From: Candidatus Tenderia electrophaga
GTDB taxonomy: Bacteria > Pseudomonadota > Gammaproteobacteria > Tenderiales > Tenderiaceae
Assembly: GCA_001447805.1 (NCBI GenBank)
Contig: CP013099.1
Location: forward strand, 2,675,181-2,739,180
Direction of reading: 5' to 3'
DNA length: 64,000 bases
In this document: one piece after another, positions 38,022 through 46,814 of the stretch
Layout: each line of letters begins with the position of its first letter
How positions within the stretch are numbered: position 1 is the first letter of the stretch
Made by a program: the position numbers and the translations under genes
Notes under the pieces: generated by a model
The model's database searches: none
What the model saw: the letters and a program-made list of their open reading frames with translations, nothing else
Told to the model about the DNA's origin: nothing

Positions 38022-39572
38022 ATGTCCATTCTCAAAGACTTGCAACAGGAGATCGACACCGCCATCGAGACGGCACTGACAGCGGCGCCCAAACAACTCC
38101 GCAGCCGCGAGGTCGGCAGCGTGACTCACATCGGCGGCGGTATCGCCCGGGCCACCGGCCTGCCGGGCCTCGGTGCCGAAGAGTTGGTGCGCCTGCCTGG
38201 CGGCGTGCTGGGCATCGCCATCAATCTCAGCGAGGCCGACATCGGCATCGTCTTGCTGGGCGACAGTGATGAGCTGGGTGCCGGCAGTGAAGTGGAAGCC
38301 ACCGGCCGCGAAGTCGACACCCCGGTGGGCGACACGCTGTTGGGAAGAGTGTTGGACGCCACCGGCCGGGTGCGCGACGGCGGCGCGCCGTTACAGATCC
38401 AGGAACGGCGCGCCGTGGAACAACCCGCCCCGCCGATGATGGACCGCGCCCCGGTACAGGTACCGCTGCAGACCGGGCTCAAGGCCGTGGATGCCCTCAT
38501 CCCCATCGGTCGCGGCCAGCGCGAACTCATCGTCGGCGACCGCCAGACCGGCAAGACCTCCATCGCGGTGGGCAGCATCATCAATCAGCGCGATACCGAC
38601 GTGATCAGTATCTACTGCGCCATCGGTCAGCGCGGTACCGCGGTGGCCCGGGTGGTGGACGCCTTGCGTGAACACGAGGCCCTGGAACGTACCATCGTGC
38701 TGGTAGCCTCGGGGGAAGATCCGCCCGGCCTGCAGTACATCACCCCCTACGCCGCCATGAGCATGGGCGAATACTTCATGGAACAGGGCCACGACGTCCT
38801 CATCGTGTATGACGATCTGACCCGCCATGCACGCGCCTATCGCGAACTCTCGCTGCTGCTACGCCGGCCGCCGGGGCGCGAGGCCTACCCCGGCGATATC
38901 TTTTACCTCCACTCGCGCCTACTGGAGCGCGCCACCCATCTCAGCGACGAGCGCGGCGGCGGGTCACTCACCGCCCTGCCCATCATCGAGACCCAGGCAC
39001 AGGACATTTCCGCCTACATCCCCACCAACCTGATCTCCATCACCGACGGCCAGATCTATGTCTCGCCCGAGCTGTTCCGCAAGGGCATGATGCCCGCCAT
39101 CGACATCGGCAAGTCGGTCTCCCGCGTGGGCGGCAAGACCCAGCTGCCCGCCTACCGCAAGGTGGCCGGCGACCTGCGCCTGGCCTATTCCCAGTTCGAA
39201 GAGCTGGAGACCTTCGCCCGCTTCGGCACCCGCCTGGATGAGGACACCCGCGCCACTATCGAACGCGGCCGACGGGTACGCGAGATTCTTAAGCAACACG
39301 AGTACCAGACCCTGAGCGTGAGTGAACAAATCACGGCATTGCTGGCGGTCAACAGTGGCATGTTCGATGGGCTGGAACTGGAGCAGGTGGGTCAGGCGGA
39401 ACAGACCCTCCGCGCCCAGTTGTTGGAACGACACCCAGAGCTGTGGCAGCGCATCGACCAGGGCGAAACCCTATCGGACGACGACTGGGAACAATTGCAA
39501 CAGGCCCTGCGCAGCGCAGCTGATTCGCTGCAATCGGATCCGGATGAGGCGAGGGATCATGGAAACGACTGA
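38022..39572 (+). CDS. atpA: N-ATPase F1 alpha subunit
   Basis: 516 residues. Nucleotide-binding P-loop DRQTGKTS (near 172), [34 protein letters not shown] and the alpha-type VSRVGGKTQ segment. ATG 38022 follows atpF by 5 bp; the frame extends upstream only as overlap with atpF. It overlaps atpG by 14 bp. Confidence 0.95.
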   Translation: MSILKDLQQEIDTAIETALTAAPKQLRSREVGSVTHIGGGIARATGLPGLGAEELVRLPGGVLGIAINLSEADIGIVLLGDSDELGAGSEVEATGREVDTPVGDTLLGRVLDATGRVRDGGAPLQIQERRAVEQPAPPMMDRAPVQVPLQTGLKAVDALIPIGRGQRELIVGDRQTGKTSIAVGSIINQRDTDVISIYCAIGQRGTAVARVVDALREHEALERTIVLVASGEDPPGLQYITPYAAMSMGEYFMEQGHDVLIVYDDLTRHARAYRELSLLLRRPPGREAYPGDIFYLHSRLLERATHLSDERGGGSLTALPIIETQAQDISAYIPTNLISITDGQIYVSPELFRKGMMPAIDIGKSVSRVGGKTQLPAYRKVAGDLRLAYSQFEELETFARFGTRLDEDTRATIERGRRVREILKQHEYQTLSVSEQITALLAVNSGMFDGLELEQVGQAEQTLRAQLLERHPELWQRIDQGETLSDDDWEQLQQALRSAADSLQSDPDEARDHGND

Positions 39573-40452
39573 GCGACTGCAGCAACAACTCGAAAGCCTG
39601 GGCGATCTGCGCTCGATTGTGCGCACCATGAAGGCCATGTCGGCGGTCAGTATCCGCCAATACGAGACCGCCGTGCATGCCCTGGCCGATTATTTTCACA
39701 CCGTCGAGCAAGGGCTCTACGTCGTGTTGAGGGCGCGGGGCGAAAGCGCCGGCCCCCCGCCGCCAATGGCCGACACCCCCCATGCCGCTATCGTCTTCGG
39801 TTCGGATCACGGGCTCTGCGGCCGCTTTAATGAAGACATCGCCACCTTCACCTTGGCTCAATTGAGGCAGGTTGCGCATACCGATGAGCCATGCCGCCTA
39901 CTGGTCATCGGCGCGCGCGCCGCCGGTCAGTTGGAAGACGCCGGGCAACGCGTTGAGGAAAACTTTTTGGTGCCGGGCGCCGCCGCGCGTATCGCCGTCA
40001 CGGTTCAACACATACTACTCAAACTGGATGAATGGCGTCGCGCGCATAAAATCGACCACGTGCATTTGTTCTATAACCGGACCACGCCCGGCGGCACCTA
40101 CCAGCCGACCCATATCCGCCTACTGCCGGTGCAACTGCAACGCTTCCGCCGCCTCGACGGTAAAGACCGCTGGCCTTCGCGCAGCCTGCCCGGTTTTACT
40201 ATGCCCGCCAACAAACTGCTCGACGGCCTGCTGCAGCAATATTTCTTCGTGACCTTATTCCGCGCCTGCGCCGAATCCCAGGCGGCCGAACACACCAGCC
40301 GGCTCAATGCCATGCAGAGTGCCTCCAGCAACCTGGACGAGCGCATCGAAGAGGTCACAGGACAATACCGCCGCGTGCGCCAGGACAATATCACCAGCGA
40401 ACTGATCGATGTCACGACCGGGTTCAATGCCTTGACCGGCGGCGAGCTTTGA
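39559..40452 (+). CDS. atpG: N-ATPase F1 gamma subunit
   Basis: 297 residues. N-terminal helix [20 protein letters not shown], Rossmann part with [15 protein letters not shown] and C-terminal helix [19 protein letters not shown], the rotary shaft. It is the last gene of the operon; a hairpin with flanking A-run follows 14-20 bp later. Confidence 0.93.
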   Translation: METTERLQQQLESLGDLRSIVRTMKAMSAVSIRQYETAVHALADYFHTVEQGLYVVLRARGESAGPPPPMADTPHAAIVFGSDHGLCGRFNEDIATFTLAQLRQVAHTDEPCRLLVIGARAAGQLEDAGQRVEENFLVPGAAARIAVTVQHILLKLDEWRRAHKIDHVHLFYNRTTPGGTYQPTHIRLLPVQLQRFRRLDGKDRWPSRSLPGFTMPANKLLDGLLQQYFFVTLFRACAESQAAEHTSRLNAMQSASSNLDERIEEVTGQYRRVRQDNITSELIDVTTGFNALTGGEL

Positions 40453-40465
40453 ATACAAGCCAGAC

Positions 40466-40492
40466 AAAAAAAGCGGCGCAATTTGCGCCGCT
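40466..40492 (-). terminator. Intrinsic terminator, mainly for the minus-strand gene
   Basis: AGCGGCGCAA and TTGCGCCGCT arms with a very short loop (40472-40492). The run of seven A at 40466-40472 becomes a T-run on the minus strand, directly terminating the BOF gene transcript; the same hairpin may also slow the N-ATPase transcript. Confidence 0.8.
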
Positions 40493-40545
40493 GCGTCAGT
40501 AAAGACCGCTTGAGGTCTGCGTCACCGATTCGGTTCGCTCTTGGC

Positions 40546-41205
40546 TTAATCTAAATTCAGACTGGTGACCGCGTATGCCTCAATCTCCCGACCCTCGAAG
40601 AAACCGAGATCCAAGGCGCCGGATACGGATACGTAGTCGCCTTTGTCGATCTGTTGTATACCTTCATCGTCCAAGGGGTTGTAGATCATTTCATCGGTGT
40701 CCACCTCGATAGTGTCGCCACCGGTATCCAGGGTAAACTCGCGCCCGTCGATACTCGCGACGGTACCGGACACATTCAACCAGCTGCCGTCTTCCAGCGG
40801 CCGTATTGTAACGGTCGGATAGGCCAGGACGTAGGACATATCCTCTTCATCGGCAGGGTTGGCATAAAAGTATGAATTCAGATTTTCGACATAGACACTG
40901 CTGGCTTCTATGCTGCGCTTTTCAAACAGGTCGTCGTCGATAATGCCGCGCACCGTCACATTGTCCCCATCGAGCAACATGTACGCGTCACCATACCAAT
41001 CCCAATCATCCATTTCCACGGTGATCAGCCCTTCACCATAATCGAGGCGAAAGCTATCGTCGGTGGCGGACACCACAGTTCCATTGACTGTAATCCAGCT
41101 ACCTGCAGGTTTTTCGCCGGGATCAGCGGCGAACACAGGGGTGCTGGCGAATAAAATGCCGGCCGATACCAAGCAAATGGGCAAATGTTTCTTGTGTTGG
41201 CTCAT
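40546..41205 (-). CDS. Periplasmic protein with two BOF/OB-fold (DUF5666-like) repeats
   Basis: 219 residues. A cleavable signal peptide (about 1-26, ending VFAADP) is followed by two similar OB-type domains, about 35-110 (GSWITVNGTVVSATDDSFRL) and about 135-215 (GSWLNVSGTVASIDGREFTL), which are internal duplicates. Many Asp/Glu suggest metal or cationic ligand binding. FNR-type box 3 lies 64-77 bp upstream with TCAGAT as -10 candidate. Confidence 0.85.
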   Translation of the reverse strand: MSQHKKHLPICLVSAGILFASTPVFAADPGEKPAGSWITVNGTVVSATDDSFRLDYGEGLITVEMDDWDWYGDAYMLLDGDNVTVRGIIDDDLFEKRSIEASSVYVENLNSYFYANPADEEDMSYVLAYPTVTIRPLEDGSWLNVSGTVASIDGREFTLDTGGDTIEVDTDEMIYNPLDDEGIQQIDKGDYVSVSGALDLGFFEGREIEAYAVTSLNLD

Positions 41206-41268
41206 GAGTCAGCTCCTAAAGGTGGTTTAACCGAACACCAATCTGAACGCATATCAACGCGCCTGGCA

Positions 41269-41282
41269 TTGACAATCATCAA
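41269..41282. promoter_or_regulatory. FNR-type box 3 (BOF protein)
   Basis: TTGACAATCATCAA, one mismatch to TTGAT-N4-ATCAA. It is centred 32 bp from minus-strand hexamer TCAGAT (41246-41241), upstream of the BOF gene. Confidence 0.7.
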
Positions 41283-41348
41283 ATAATCCATACACCCGTA
41301 TATCCGAACGCATTGTTGAGCTGAGCACATTTAACATAGCGACCAACG

Positions 41349-41489
41349 TCAAATATGAAGCATCAGTCCCGCCACGCCACTGACAATCAAATAGAACGCC
41401 ACGATGTAGTTGAGAAACCTAGGGATCACTAAGATCAAAATGCCCGCCAGAACGGAGATAAGTGGGTTCAAGTAGAGTTCCATGGCCAT
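41349..41489 (-). CDS. DUF3096 small membrane protein
   Basis: 46 residues (MAMELYLNPLISVLAGILIL at the start), two hydrophobic segments with IPRFLNYIVAFYLIVSGVAGL as in DUF3096. Function unknown. ATG 41489 or the next at 41483 are both possible. FNR-type box 4 is 60-73 bp upstream. Confidence 0.8.
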   Translation of the reverse strand: MAMELYLNPLISVLAGILILVIPRFLNYIVAFYLIVSGVAGLMLHI

Positions 41490-41548
41490 TATCCATCCTC
41501 CAATATTTATCGCGAGCAACATCATTGCCGCAGGCACGGCGCCGCACA

Positions 41549-41562
41549 TTGAAAAATATCAA
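41549..41562. promoter_or_regulatory. FNR-type box 4 (DUF3096)
   Basis: TTGAAAAATATCAA. Its centre is 32 bp from minus-strand hexamer AATGAT (41526-41521), ahead of the DUF3096 gene. Confidence 0.65.
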
Positions 41563-41575
41563 ATCCCAGGGTTAA

Positions 41576-41589
41576 TTGATGAATCTCAA
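41576..41589. promoter_or_regulatory. FNR-type box 5 (PRC/EF-hand protein)
   Basis: TTGATGAATCTCAA. Its centre is 31 bp upstream of TACACT (41611-41616), a good -10 for the gene starting at 41648. Confidence 0.72.
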
Positions 41590-41647
41590 TGCATTTATAA
41601 ACCATCTCGCTACACTAGCGCTGACATTCTAACCAAGGAGATACGCA

Positions 41648-42289
41648 ATGAGACTGAAGCAGCGCACAGCGCTCGCCGTTACAATGCTCACCCTGGCATC
41701 GGCACCACTGATGGCTGAATCCCAGCAATCCAAGAGCGATGCGGTGAAATGGGCATACAAGACCACCGACTTGATCGATCATGAGGTGATCAGCGACAAC
41801 GGCAACAAACTGGGAACGATTAATGAACTGGTGTTCGACGAAACCGGGAAGATTTCCTATTTCGTCTTATCGCGCGGCGGGTTCCTAGGCGTCAATGAAA
41901 CCAAGATACTGGTGCCATGGTCCGCGCTGGGTGATCTCGACGCCGAAATGGGCTCGTATATCGCCAAGGTGAATTCTGCGGCCATCGAAAACGCGCCCAC
42001 GCTCTCGCCCAACGACCTAGCCGAATTGACGAACCCGGAGCTGACCCGGGAGGTGGACAAGCACTTCATGGCGGCGGGGATGAGAGACACAGGCATGGCC
42101 TCAGCCCCTGATTCTGAAAAGATCCGTCAGAAGTTCAGCAAATACGACAAGGATTCCGACGGTATGCTCAGCCGCGAGGAAGCCAAGGAGATCGCCGGCC
42201 TCGCCTCCAGCTTCAAGCAAGCCGACGGCGACGACGACGGCAGCATCAGCCGTGCGGAATACGCACGTTTCGTGGTAACCGACAAATAG
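41648..42289 (+). CDS. Exported PRC-barrel protein with two EF-hands
   Basis: 213 residues. Signal peptide about 1-23 (APLMAES), PRC-barrel at about 38-105 (TTDLIDHEVISDNGNKLG then VPWSALG), and two EF-hand loops, DKDSDGMLSREE (about 167-178) and DGDDDGSISRAE (about 192-203), each with the expected Asp/Asp/Gly/Glu positions for Ca2+. AAGGAG precedes the ATG. A role as a calcium-responsive periplasmic scaffold is inferred. Confidence 0.88.
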   Translation: MRLKQRTALAVTMLTLASAPLMAESQQSKSDAVKWAYKTTDLIDHEVISDNGNKLGTINELVFDETGKISYFVLSRGGFLGVNETKILVPWSALGDLDAEMGSYIAKVNSAAIENAPTLSPNDLAELTNPELTREVDKHFMAAGMRDTGMASAPDSEKIRQKFSKYDKDSDGMLSREEAKEIAGLASSFKQADGDDDGSISRAEYARFVVTDK

Positions 42290-42314
42290 CGCCATTCGCA
42301 AGGTCCGCACGCCT

Positions 42315-42349
42315 CGCGCGACCGGGTATTGCCCGGTCGCGCGTTTTTT
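42315..42349 (+). terminator. Intrinsic terminator after PRC/EF-hand gene
   Basis: The stem CGCGCGACCGGG / CCCGGTCGCGCG, with a 5-nt loop, is directly followed by TTTTTT. Confidence 0.92.
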
Positions 42350-42427
42350 CATGGGTAAACTCAACAACAGTGCCGGCCCGCCCACACCCACTACACACTA
42401 GCGAGAAACTAAGACCAGGCTGCGTTG

Positions 42428-42441
42428 TCTTAATGTTAAGA
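42428..42441. promoter_or_regulatory. 14-bp palindrome upstream of the small ORF
   Basis: TCTTAATGTTAAGA, perfect, lying 41 bp before the 30-residue ORF. TTGTCT (42425-42430) and TGTAAA (42452-42457) could be -35/-10 elements, so the palindrome would sit in the promoter. It resembles the palindrome at 57596-57611. Confidence 0.45.
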
Positions 42442-42481
42442 ACATCCGGCTTGTAAAGCAGGGAAGCTCAAGGAGGATACG

Positions 42482-42574
42482 ATGCAACGCAAAACCGCAA
42501 ACGCATTGCTTGTTCTCGCCGTGACACTGCTCACCATCGGCGTCATCACCAGCCTGATGATGGGGATCACATAA
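42482..42574 (+). CDS. 30-residue single-helix membrane peptide
   Basis: The ORF starts MQRKTANALLVLAVTLLTIG and ends SLMMGIT: a positively charged start followed by one hydrophobic helix. It has a strong AAGGAGG site 8 nt before ATG, a promoter-like palindromic region upstream and an intrinsic terminator 31 bp after its stop, so it forms a complete small transcription unit. No family recognised; it could be a small regulator of a membrane complex. Confidence 0.65.
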   Translation: MQRKTANALLVLAVTLLTIGVITSLMMGIT

Positions 42575-42604
42575 CAGTTTGGCTCTCCTTTGAGGGGGGA
42601 TTGG

Positions 42605-42648
42605 GGTGGTGGATCCCAACGTAACTGGCTTGCCACCACCTCTTTTTT
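42605..42648 (+). terminator. Intrinsic terminator of the small-ORF unit
   Basis: GGTGGTGG (42605-42612) pairs with CCACCACC (42633-42640) and is followed by TCTTTTTT. Confidence 0.85.
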
Positions 42649-42656
42649 GGCATTGA

Positions 42657-42679
42657 GGCGTCCGCCCGCGGCGGACGCC
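42657..42679. other. Strong GC hairpin near the 3' end of the DUF2892 gene
   Basis: GGCGTCCGCC and GGCGGACGCC form a perfect 10-bp stem with a 3-nt loop, 34 bp beyond the DUF2892 stop on the minus strand. No T-run; possibly a factor-assisted terminator or mRNA 3' protector. Confidence 0.5.
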
Positions 42680-42712
42680 GCTGTTGCAACGGCCCGCCGC
42701 ATGTTGCGCGGG

Positions 42713-42940
42713 CTAAGCGTCTGACTGACCGGGCGCTTGCTTATCGCCGCAAGAGTTAATGCCCAATAAGGCATTTAACGGGCAGAATCGAATCGCGCCC
42801 GTCACCAGCCCAATGGTCGCCAGTACCAGCACCACGGTTTGCCACACCGGACCCATCGGCACGGCCAGCGCAACGACCAATAGTATCGCTCCGGCAACCA
42901 GACGGACCACCATATCCACACCACCGACATTGCATTTCAT
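42713..42940 (-). CDS. DUF2892 (YgaP-like) inner membrane protein
   Basis: 75 residues: MKCNVGGVDMVVRLVAGAIL, two TM helices and the family's C-terminal CPLNALLGINSC. These small membrane proteins often accompany rhodanese or sulfur functions; no rhodanese domain here. GGAGGAAAAA precedes ATG 42940; a longer frame from 43186 is not supported. Confidence 0.9.
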   Translation of the reverse strand: MKCNVGGVDMVVRLVAGAILLVVALAVPMGPVWQTVVLVLATIGLVTGAIRFCPLNALLGINSCGDKQAPGQSDA

Positions 42941-43009
42941 TTTTTCCTCCAACATCATTTGCACTAGGCATCGAATGGTGAGCATAGTCAATTTGCGCTT
43001 GGCTTTGCA

Positions 43010-43023
43010 TTGAAAAAACTCAA
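43010..43023. promoter_or_regulatory. FNR-type box 6 (shared by DUF2892 and MgtC)
   Basis: TTGAAAAAACTCAA. Its centre is 32 bp from TATACT (43046-43051) on the plus side and 33 bp from TATGCT (42986-42981) on the minus side, so one box can serve both divergent genes. Confidence 0.75.
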
Positions 43024-43121
43024 TCCCTATAAAAACCAGACAAAATATACTCACTGTCCTAAAATGTGATGGATATTTTGCCGACGCGTTCGCGTTGAAT
43101 CGCCGACGCACACCATGGGAG

Positions 43122-43595
43122 ATGACCGCCAAAATGGAGGCATGGGTCACCGGCTGGAATAATCTCGCTTCCCACCTCGGGCACATGGCATTGGCCTATG
43201 TGTTGGCGCTGCCCATCGCCTGGGATCGGGAATACCGGTCACAAGGCGCCGGTTTGAGGACGTTCCCCCTGGTGGCGGTAGGCAGTTGTGCTTTCGTCTT
43301 GATCGGCATGGCTGTGCTATCGAATTCCGAAAGCCACGCCCGTATTCTCTACGGATTGATGACCGGCCTGGGCTTTATCGGGGGTGGCGCCATCTTAAAA
43401 AGCGAGGCCGGCGTCAAGGGCAGCGCTACTGCAGCCAGCATCTGGATTACCGGCGCCATGGGCGCAGCGGTGGCGTGGCAGCGTTATGAGATCGCAATCT
43501 TCCTAAGCCTGGTGGATTTTTTGACCCTGCGCCTAGGGGCGCGCTTGAAAAGGGCTTTTGGTCGAAACCACAACCGAGACAACCCGCCTCGATAA
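43122..43595 (+). CDS. MgtC/SapB-family membrane protein
   Basis: 157 residues with four to five TM helices. MgtC features include LPIAWDREYRSQGAGLRTFPLVAVGSC, GLGFIGGGAIL and the SATAASIW-TGAMGAA stretch. MgtC proteins modulate the F-ATPase or Mg2+ homeostasis in other bacteria. ATG 43122 (preceded by GGGAG) is favoured over a TTG at 43095. The stop directly abuts the convergent permease stop with no terminator between. Confidence 0.9.
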   Translation: MTAKMEAWVTGWNNLASHLGHMALAYVLALPIAWDREYRSQGAGLRTFPLVAVGSCAFVLIGMAVLSNSESHARILYGLMTGLGFIGGGAILKSEAGVKGSATAASIWITGAMGAAVAWQRYEIAIFLSLVDFLTLRLGARLKRAFGRNHNRDNPPR

Positions 43596-44819
43596 TTAAG
43601 CCTCCCCCAGCAACAGACCGCCCGCCAACCACACAACTGCGACAAGCGCCAGACTGCGCAATATCTTATCGGTCAGCGACGCAGAGCCCTCGTGAGCGTG
43701 ATGATGGCCATGCCCGCCGCGCCGAGTCCGCCACCACAGCCAGACCAATACCGCGGAGATCAATAAAAATATCAGGTTTAGGACGAAGCCGTAATTGAAT
43801 TGGAAATAATCCCGGCTCACAGGCGAATCCCCGCCGCTACGCTCAGGCAGCATATCGAATGTCGACAGTCCATAGTGCAATAGTAGGGCAGTCACGACCA
43901 GACCGCTCAACAACATCGCCAAGATATATAACGACATGCGCCACCCGTAATAGGCGGCGTTGATACGCAACACCGGCAATACCACCAAGTCGGAAAATAT
44001 GAACGCCATCACGCCGGCAAAACTGACGCCGTGGTCGAACAACAGGGCGGCCAGCGGGATGTTGCCCATGGAACCGATAAATGTGAAAAACGCGGCCAGC
44101 GGCCCAACGACCGTTTGCGCCAAGACCTGGAAGAAACTCAGCTCCGCCTGGCTGCCGCCCGAGCCGACAAACAACAGTTCGAAGAAGCGCTCCGGGACGA
44201 AGGCCGATATGATCCCGGCGAGGGTAAAACCGATCAGCACGTCCTTCCAGACCATCTGCCATTCCATCACGTAGGTCTCGCCGATCTGCTGCCAACCCGC
44301 CACGCTGAACAATTTTCGGCGCCAATCGGGCGCCCCGGCCTCGTCCCCGCCATTCTCACGATCGAGACGTTGGCGTACCCGCTGCAACAGCTTTTTCGGT
44401 TTTGTCAGACGAATAAAAAGCCAGGCGAACAGAATCAGTAAGATCCCACCGAGGTATTCGCCCAGCACGAACTGCCAACTGAGAAAGATGGCGATGACAA
44501 TGCCCAGTTCAACCACCAGATTGGTGGAGGCCAGCAAAAAGGCCATGGCCGGCGCCAGGCCGGCCCCTTTCTGCAACAGTGCTCGGGTGGAGGCCAGGGC
44601 GGAGAAGCTGCAGGAACTGGAAATAAATCCGAAGAACGCGGCCAACGCCATACTGCGGGCGCCGGCCGTGCCCATCGCGCGCTGCATACGGCTGCGAGTT
44701 ACCAGGACCTGAATCAGACTGCTGATCAGATAGCCCAGGGCGAAGGCCCATAAGGCCATCCAAAAAAACCCGAGACTGGTCATAACCGCCTCGTGCCAAT
44801 GTGATAAAAAGCGCTGCAT
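43596..44819 (-). CDS. ArsP/DUF318-type permease
   Basis: 407 residues with about ten TM helices. The paired Cys region SSSCSFSALAS (near 68-78) and the second half repeat FTFIGSMGNIPLAALLF are typical of the PF03773 permease family, some of which export organoarsenicals. A cytosolic or periplasmic loop near 365-380 is His-rich (GGHGHHHAHEG), suggesting metal binding. Substrate is uncertain. Confidence 0.85.
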   Translation of the reverse strand: MQRFLSHWHEAVMTSLGFFWMALWAFALGYLISSLIQVLVTRSRMQRAMGTAGARSMALAAFFGFISSSCSFSALASTRALLQKGAGLAPAMAFLLASTNLVVELGIVIAIFLSWQFVLGEYLGGILLILFAWLFIRLTKPKKLLQRVRQRLDRENGGDEAGAPDWRRKLFSVAGWQQIGETYVMEWQMVWKDVLIGFTLAGIISAFVPERFFELLFVGSGGSQAELSFFQVLAQTVVGPLAAFFTFIGSMGNIPLAALLFDHGVSFAGVMAFIFSDLVVLPVLRINAAYYGWRMSLYILAMLLSGLVVTALLLHYGLSTFDMLPERSGGDSPVSRDYFQFNYGFVLNLIFLLISAVLVWLWWRTRRGGHGHHHAHEGSASLTDKILRSLALVAVVWLAGGLLLGEA

Positions 44820-44913
44820 GTCGATTTTCTGCCCTTAATTAGCACCCCATACCGCCATGAGACTCACATATGGTGCGGAACTAATGAATACGCGTTAGTA
44901 CGTGCCACAACGG

Positions 44914-46206
44914 CTATTGCCGTGCCGTCCTCTCAGCGGCAGGCGGATCTTGCGACTGAGTGCGCTGGTAGTGCAGCTGAGTCACATCCTGGGGGAAAAT
45001 CATGCCTACGTTCCATTCGAAATAGACCTGCAACTTGCGCAGCAGGGTAGGCATCTTAAACAAATAAAACGCGCGCCACAGCAACCAGGCGGGAAACCCC
45101 GACAGTTTGAGCCCGAAGACCCGGGCGATGGCGCGATGATGCCCCACCGAGGCGAGTTCGCCGCGCGAGGTATAGCTGAAGGCCTGTGTCGACCGCCCTT
45201 TGATACGACGGACGATATTGTCGGCCAGCTGTTGCCCCTGGCGCACCGCGAACTGGGCGGTGGGCGGACTCGGCTCGCGGCTGGCACGATTGCTGATCAA
45301 GGCGCAGTCGCCCACCGCCCAGATGTCGGCGAAACCGCTGACCGACATATCCGCGTCGGTGCTCAGGCGCCCTTTTTGTTTCGGTAGATCAAGCTGTTCG
45401 ATCAAGGGAACGGGACGGGTCCCGATGGTGCAGACCACGTTGCGACTGTCATAGCGCCGGCCCTGATTGTCTTCACATCCGTGTTCGTTGACCGCGCTGA
45501 TGCGTGCATGGAAACGCACTTTGACACCGCTGTGCCGCATGGCCCGCAATGCGAACTCGCCCAGCGAAGGCGGAAACTCCGGCACCAAACGCTCACCGCT
45601 TTCCAACAGCACCACGTCCACGTCCTGCGCCTCGACGCGCGAATACTGGCGACAGGCGGCACTGAAAAAATCGCTCATGGCGCCGGCCACCTCGACGCCG
45701 CTGGAGCCGCCGCCAACGATATAGAAACACAAAAGTTGGCGACGCAGCTGTGCATCCTCGGTCTGTTCCGCCTGTTCCAACCGCTCGATCATTCGGTTGC
45801 GCAGATACAGGGCGTCACCCAGGGTCTTCAAGGGCATGCCGTATTCCGCCATGCCTGGCACCAGGTCGAGCTTGGCACGCGTGCCGCAGGCCAAGACCAC
45901 GTGGGCATAGGGCAACTCATGCCCGCCGTTCTCGCCATAGTGCACAATCCGTTTGTCCATATCGATGTGATGCACCCGGCCGTACAAATAGTCGCGTTTG
46001 TCGACAATCTGCCGCAGCGGCGCCACCGAATGGCCGGGCAGCATGGAGCCGCCCACCACCTCCGGCAGCAGCGGCGTGTAGATCATGTAGTTCTCTTCAC
46101 TGATCAATAGCGCCCGCCAACCCGGTGGCAGCCGTTTCGCCAAGCGCCGCATTACCGCCGTGCCGGCGAAGCCACCGCCGATCACCACCACGTTACGGGT
46201 TTTCAT
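44914..46206 (-). CDS. Type II NADH dehydrogenase-like FAD oxidoreductase
   Basis: 430 residues. FAD motif GGGFAG (10-15), second Rossmann VGGGSSGVEVAG near 160-171, FAD-phosphate motif WAVGDCAL and a C-terminal amphipathic/hydrophobic region (FPAWLLWRAFYLFKMP) that would dock on the membrane, as in NDH-2. It passes electrons from NADH to quinone without ion pumping. GGAGGGCG precedes the start; the adjacent DJ-1/PfpI gene lies 62 bp upstream. Confidence 0.87.
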   Translation of the reverse strand: MKTRNVVVIGGGFAGTAVMRRLAKRLPPGWRALLISEENYMIYTPLLPEVVGGSMLPGHSVAPLRQIVDKRDYLYGRVHHIDMDKRIVHYGENGGHELPYAHVVLACGTRAKLDLVPGMAEYGMPLKTLGDALYLRNRMIERLEQAEQTEDAQLRRQLLCFYIVGGGSSGVEVAGAMSDFFSAACRQYSRVEAQDVDVVLLESGERLVPEFPPSLGEFALRAMRHSGVKVRFHARISAVNEHGCEDNQGRRYDSRNVVCTIGTRPVPLIEQLDLPKQKGRLSTDADMSVSGFADIWAVGDCALISNRASREPSPPTAQFAVRQGQQLADNIVRRIKGRSTQAFSYTSRGELASVGHHRAIARVFGLKLSGFPAWLLWRAFYLFKMPTLLRKLQVYFEWNVGMIFPQDVTQLHYQRTQSQDPPAAERTARQ

Positions 46207-46268
46207 CGCGCCCTCCTTCCGTTGAGCGGTTGAGGTCTTCAAGCACAGCTAATCCCATGGCGTACGCT

Positions 46269-46781
46269 TTAATCGTGCAGGCGTTTCAACAGCGCTTCGC
46301 AAAAATCATCCAAGTCGTCAGGCTTGCGCGAGGTAATCAGATTGTCGTCTTCCACCAAGGGCTCATCCACCCAGCGGGCACCGGCGTTTTCCAGGTCGGT
46401 GCGCACCGAAGGCCAGGACGTCAGGATCTGACCCTTCACCACGCCCGCCTCTATGAGCAACTGTGGGCCGTGGCAAATCGCCGCCACGGGTTTGCCGCTC
46501 TGGACGAAACGGCGCGTGAATTCAACCGCCTTGGCGTCGGTGCGTAGATTATCGGGGCCGTGGCCGCCGGGGATGACCAGGGCATCGAACTCGTCCGGGT
46601 CGGCATCGGCGACGGCACGGTCGATTTCCACCGCGCTGTTTTGGGTCTTGCCATGAATCAGGGCACCGGCCTCCCGGCCCAGCACCACGACTTCATCACC
46701 CGCGTCACGCAGAGTCTGGAAGGGCACTTGAAATTCCGAGTCTTCAAACCCGTCGCCGACCAGCATCGCTACATGTGCCAT
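46269..46781 (-). CDS. DJ-1/PfpI-family protein
   Basis: 170 residues. Glu in GFEDSE (E13) and the nucleophile elbow AICHGPQ (C103, H104) form the usual Cys/His/Glu site. Members are glyoxalase/deglycase or peptidase-like stress proteins. AAAGGAG lies before the ATG. It is between the RND permease and the NDH-2-like gene. Confidence 0.92.
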   Translation of the reverse strand: MAHVAMLVGDGFEDSEFQVPFQTLRDAGDEVVVLGREAGALIHGKTQNSAVEIDRAVADADPDEFDALVIPGGHGPDNLRTDAKAVEFTRRFVQSGKPVAAICHGPQLLIEAGVVKGQILTSWPSVRTDLENAGARWVDEPLVEDDNLITSRKPDDLDDFCEALLKRLHD

Positions 46782-46814
46782 TGTCTATCTCCTTTATGTG
46801 TGTTGGTGAAAAGT

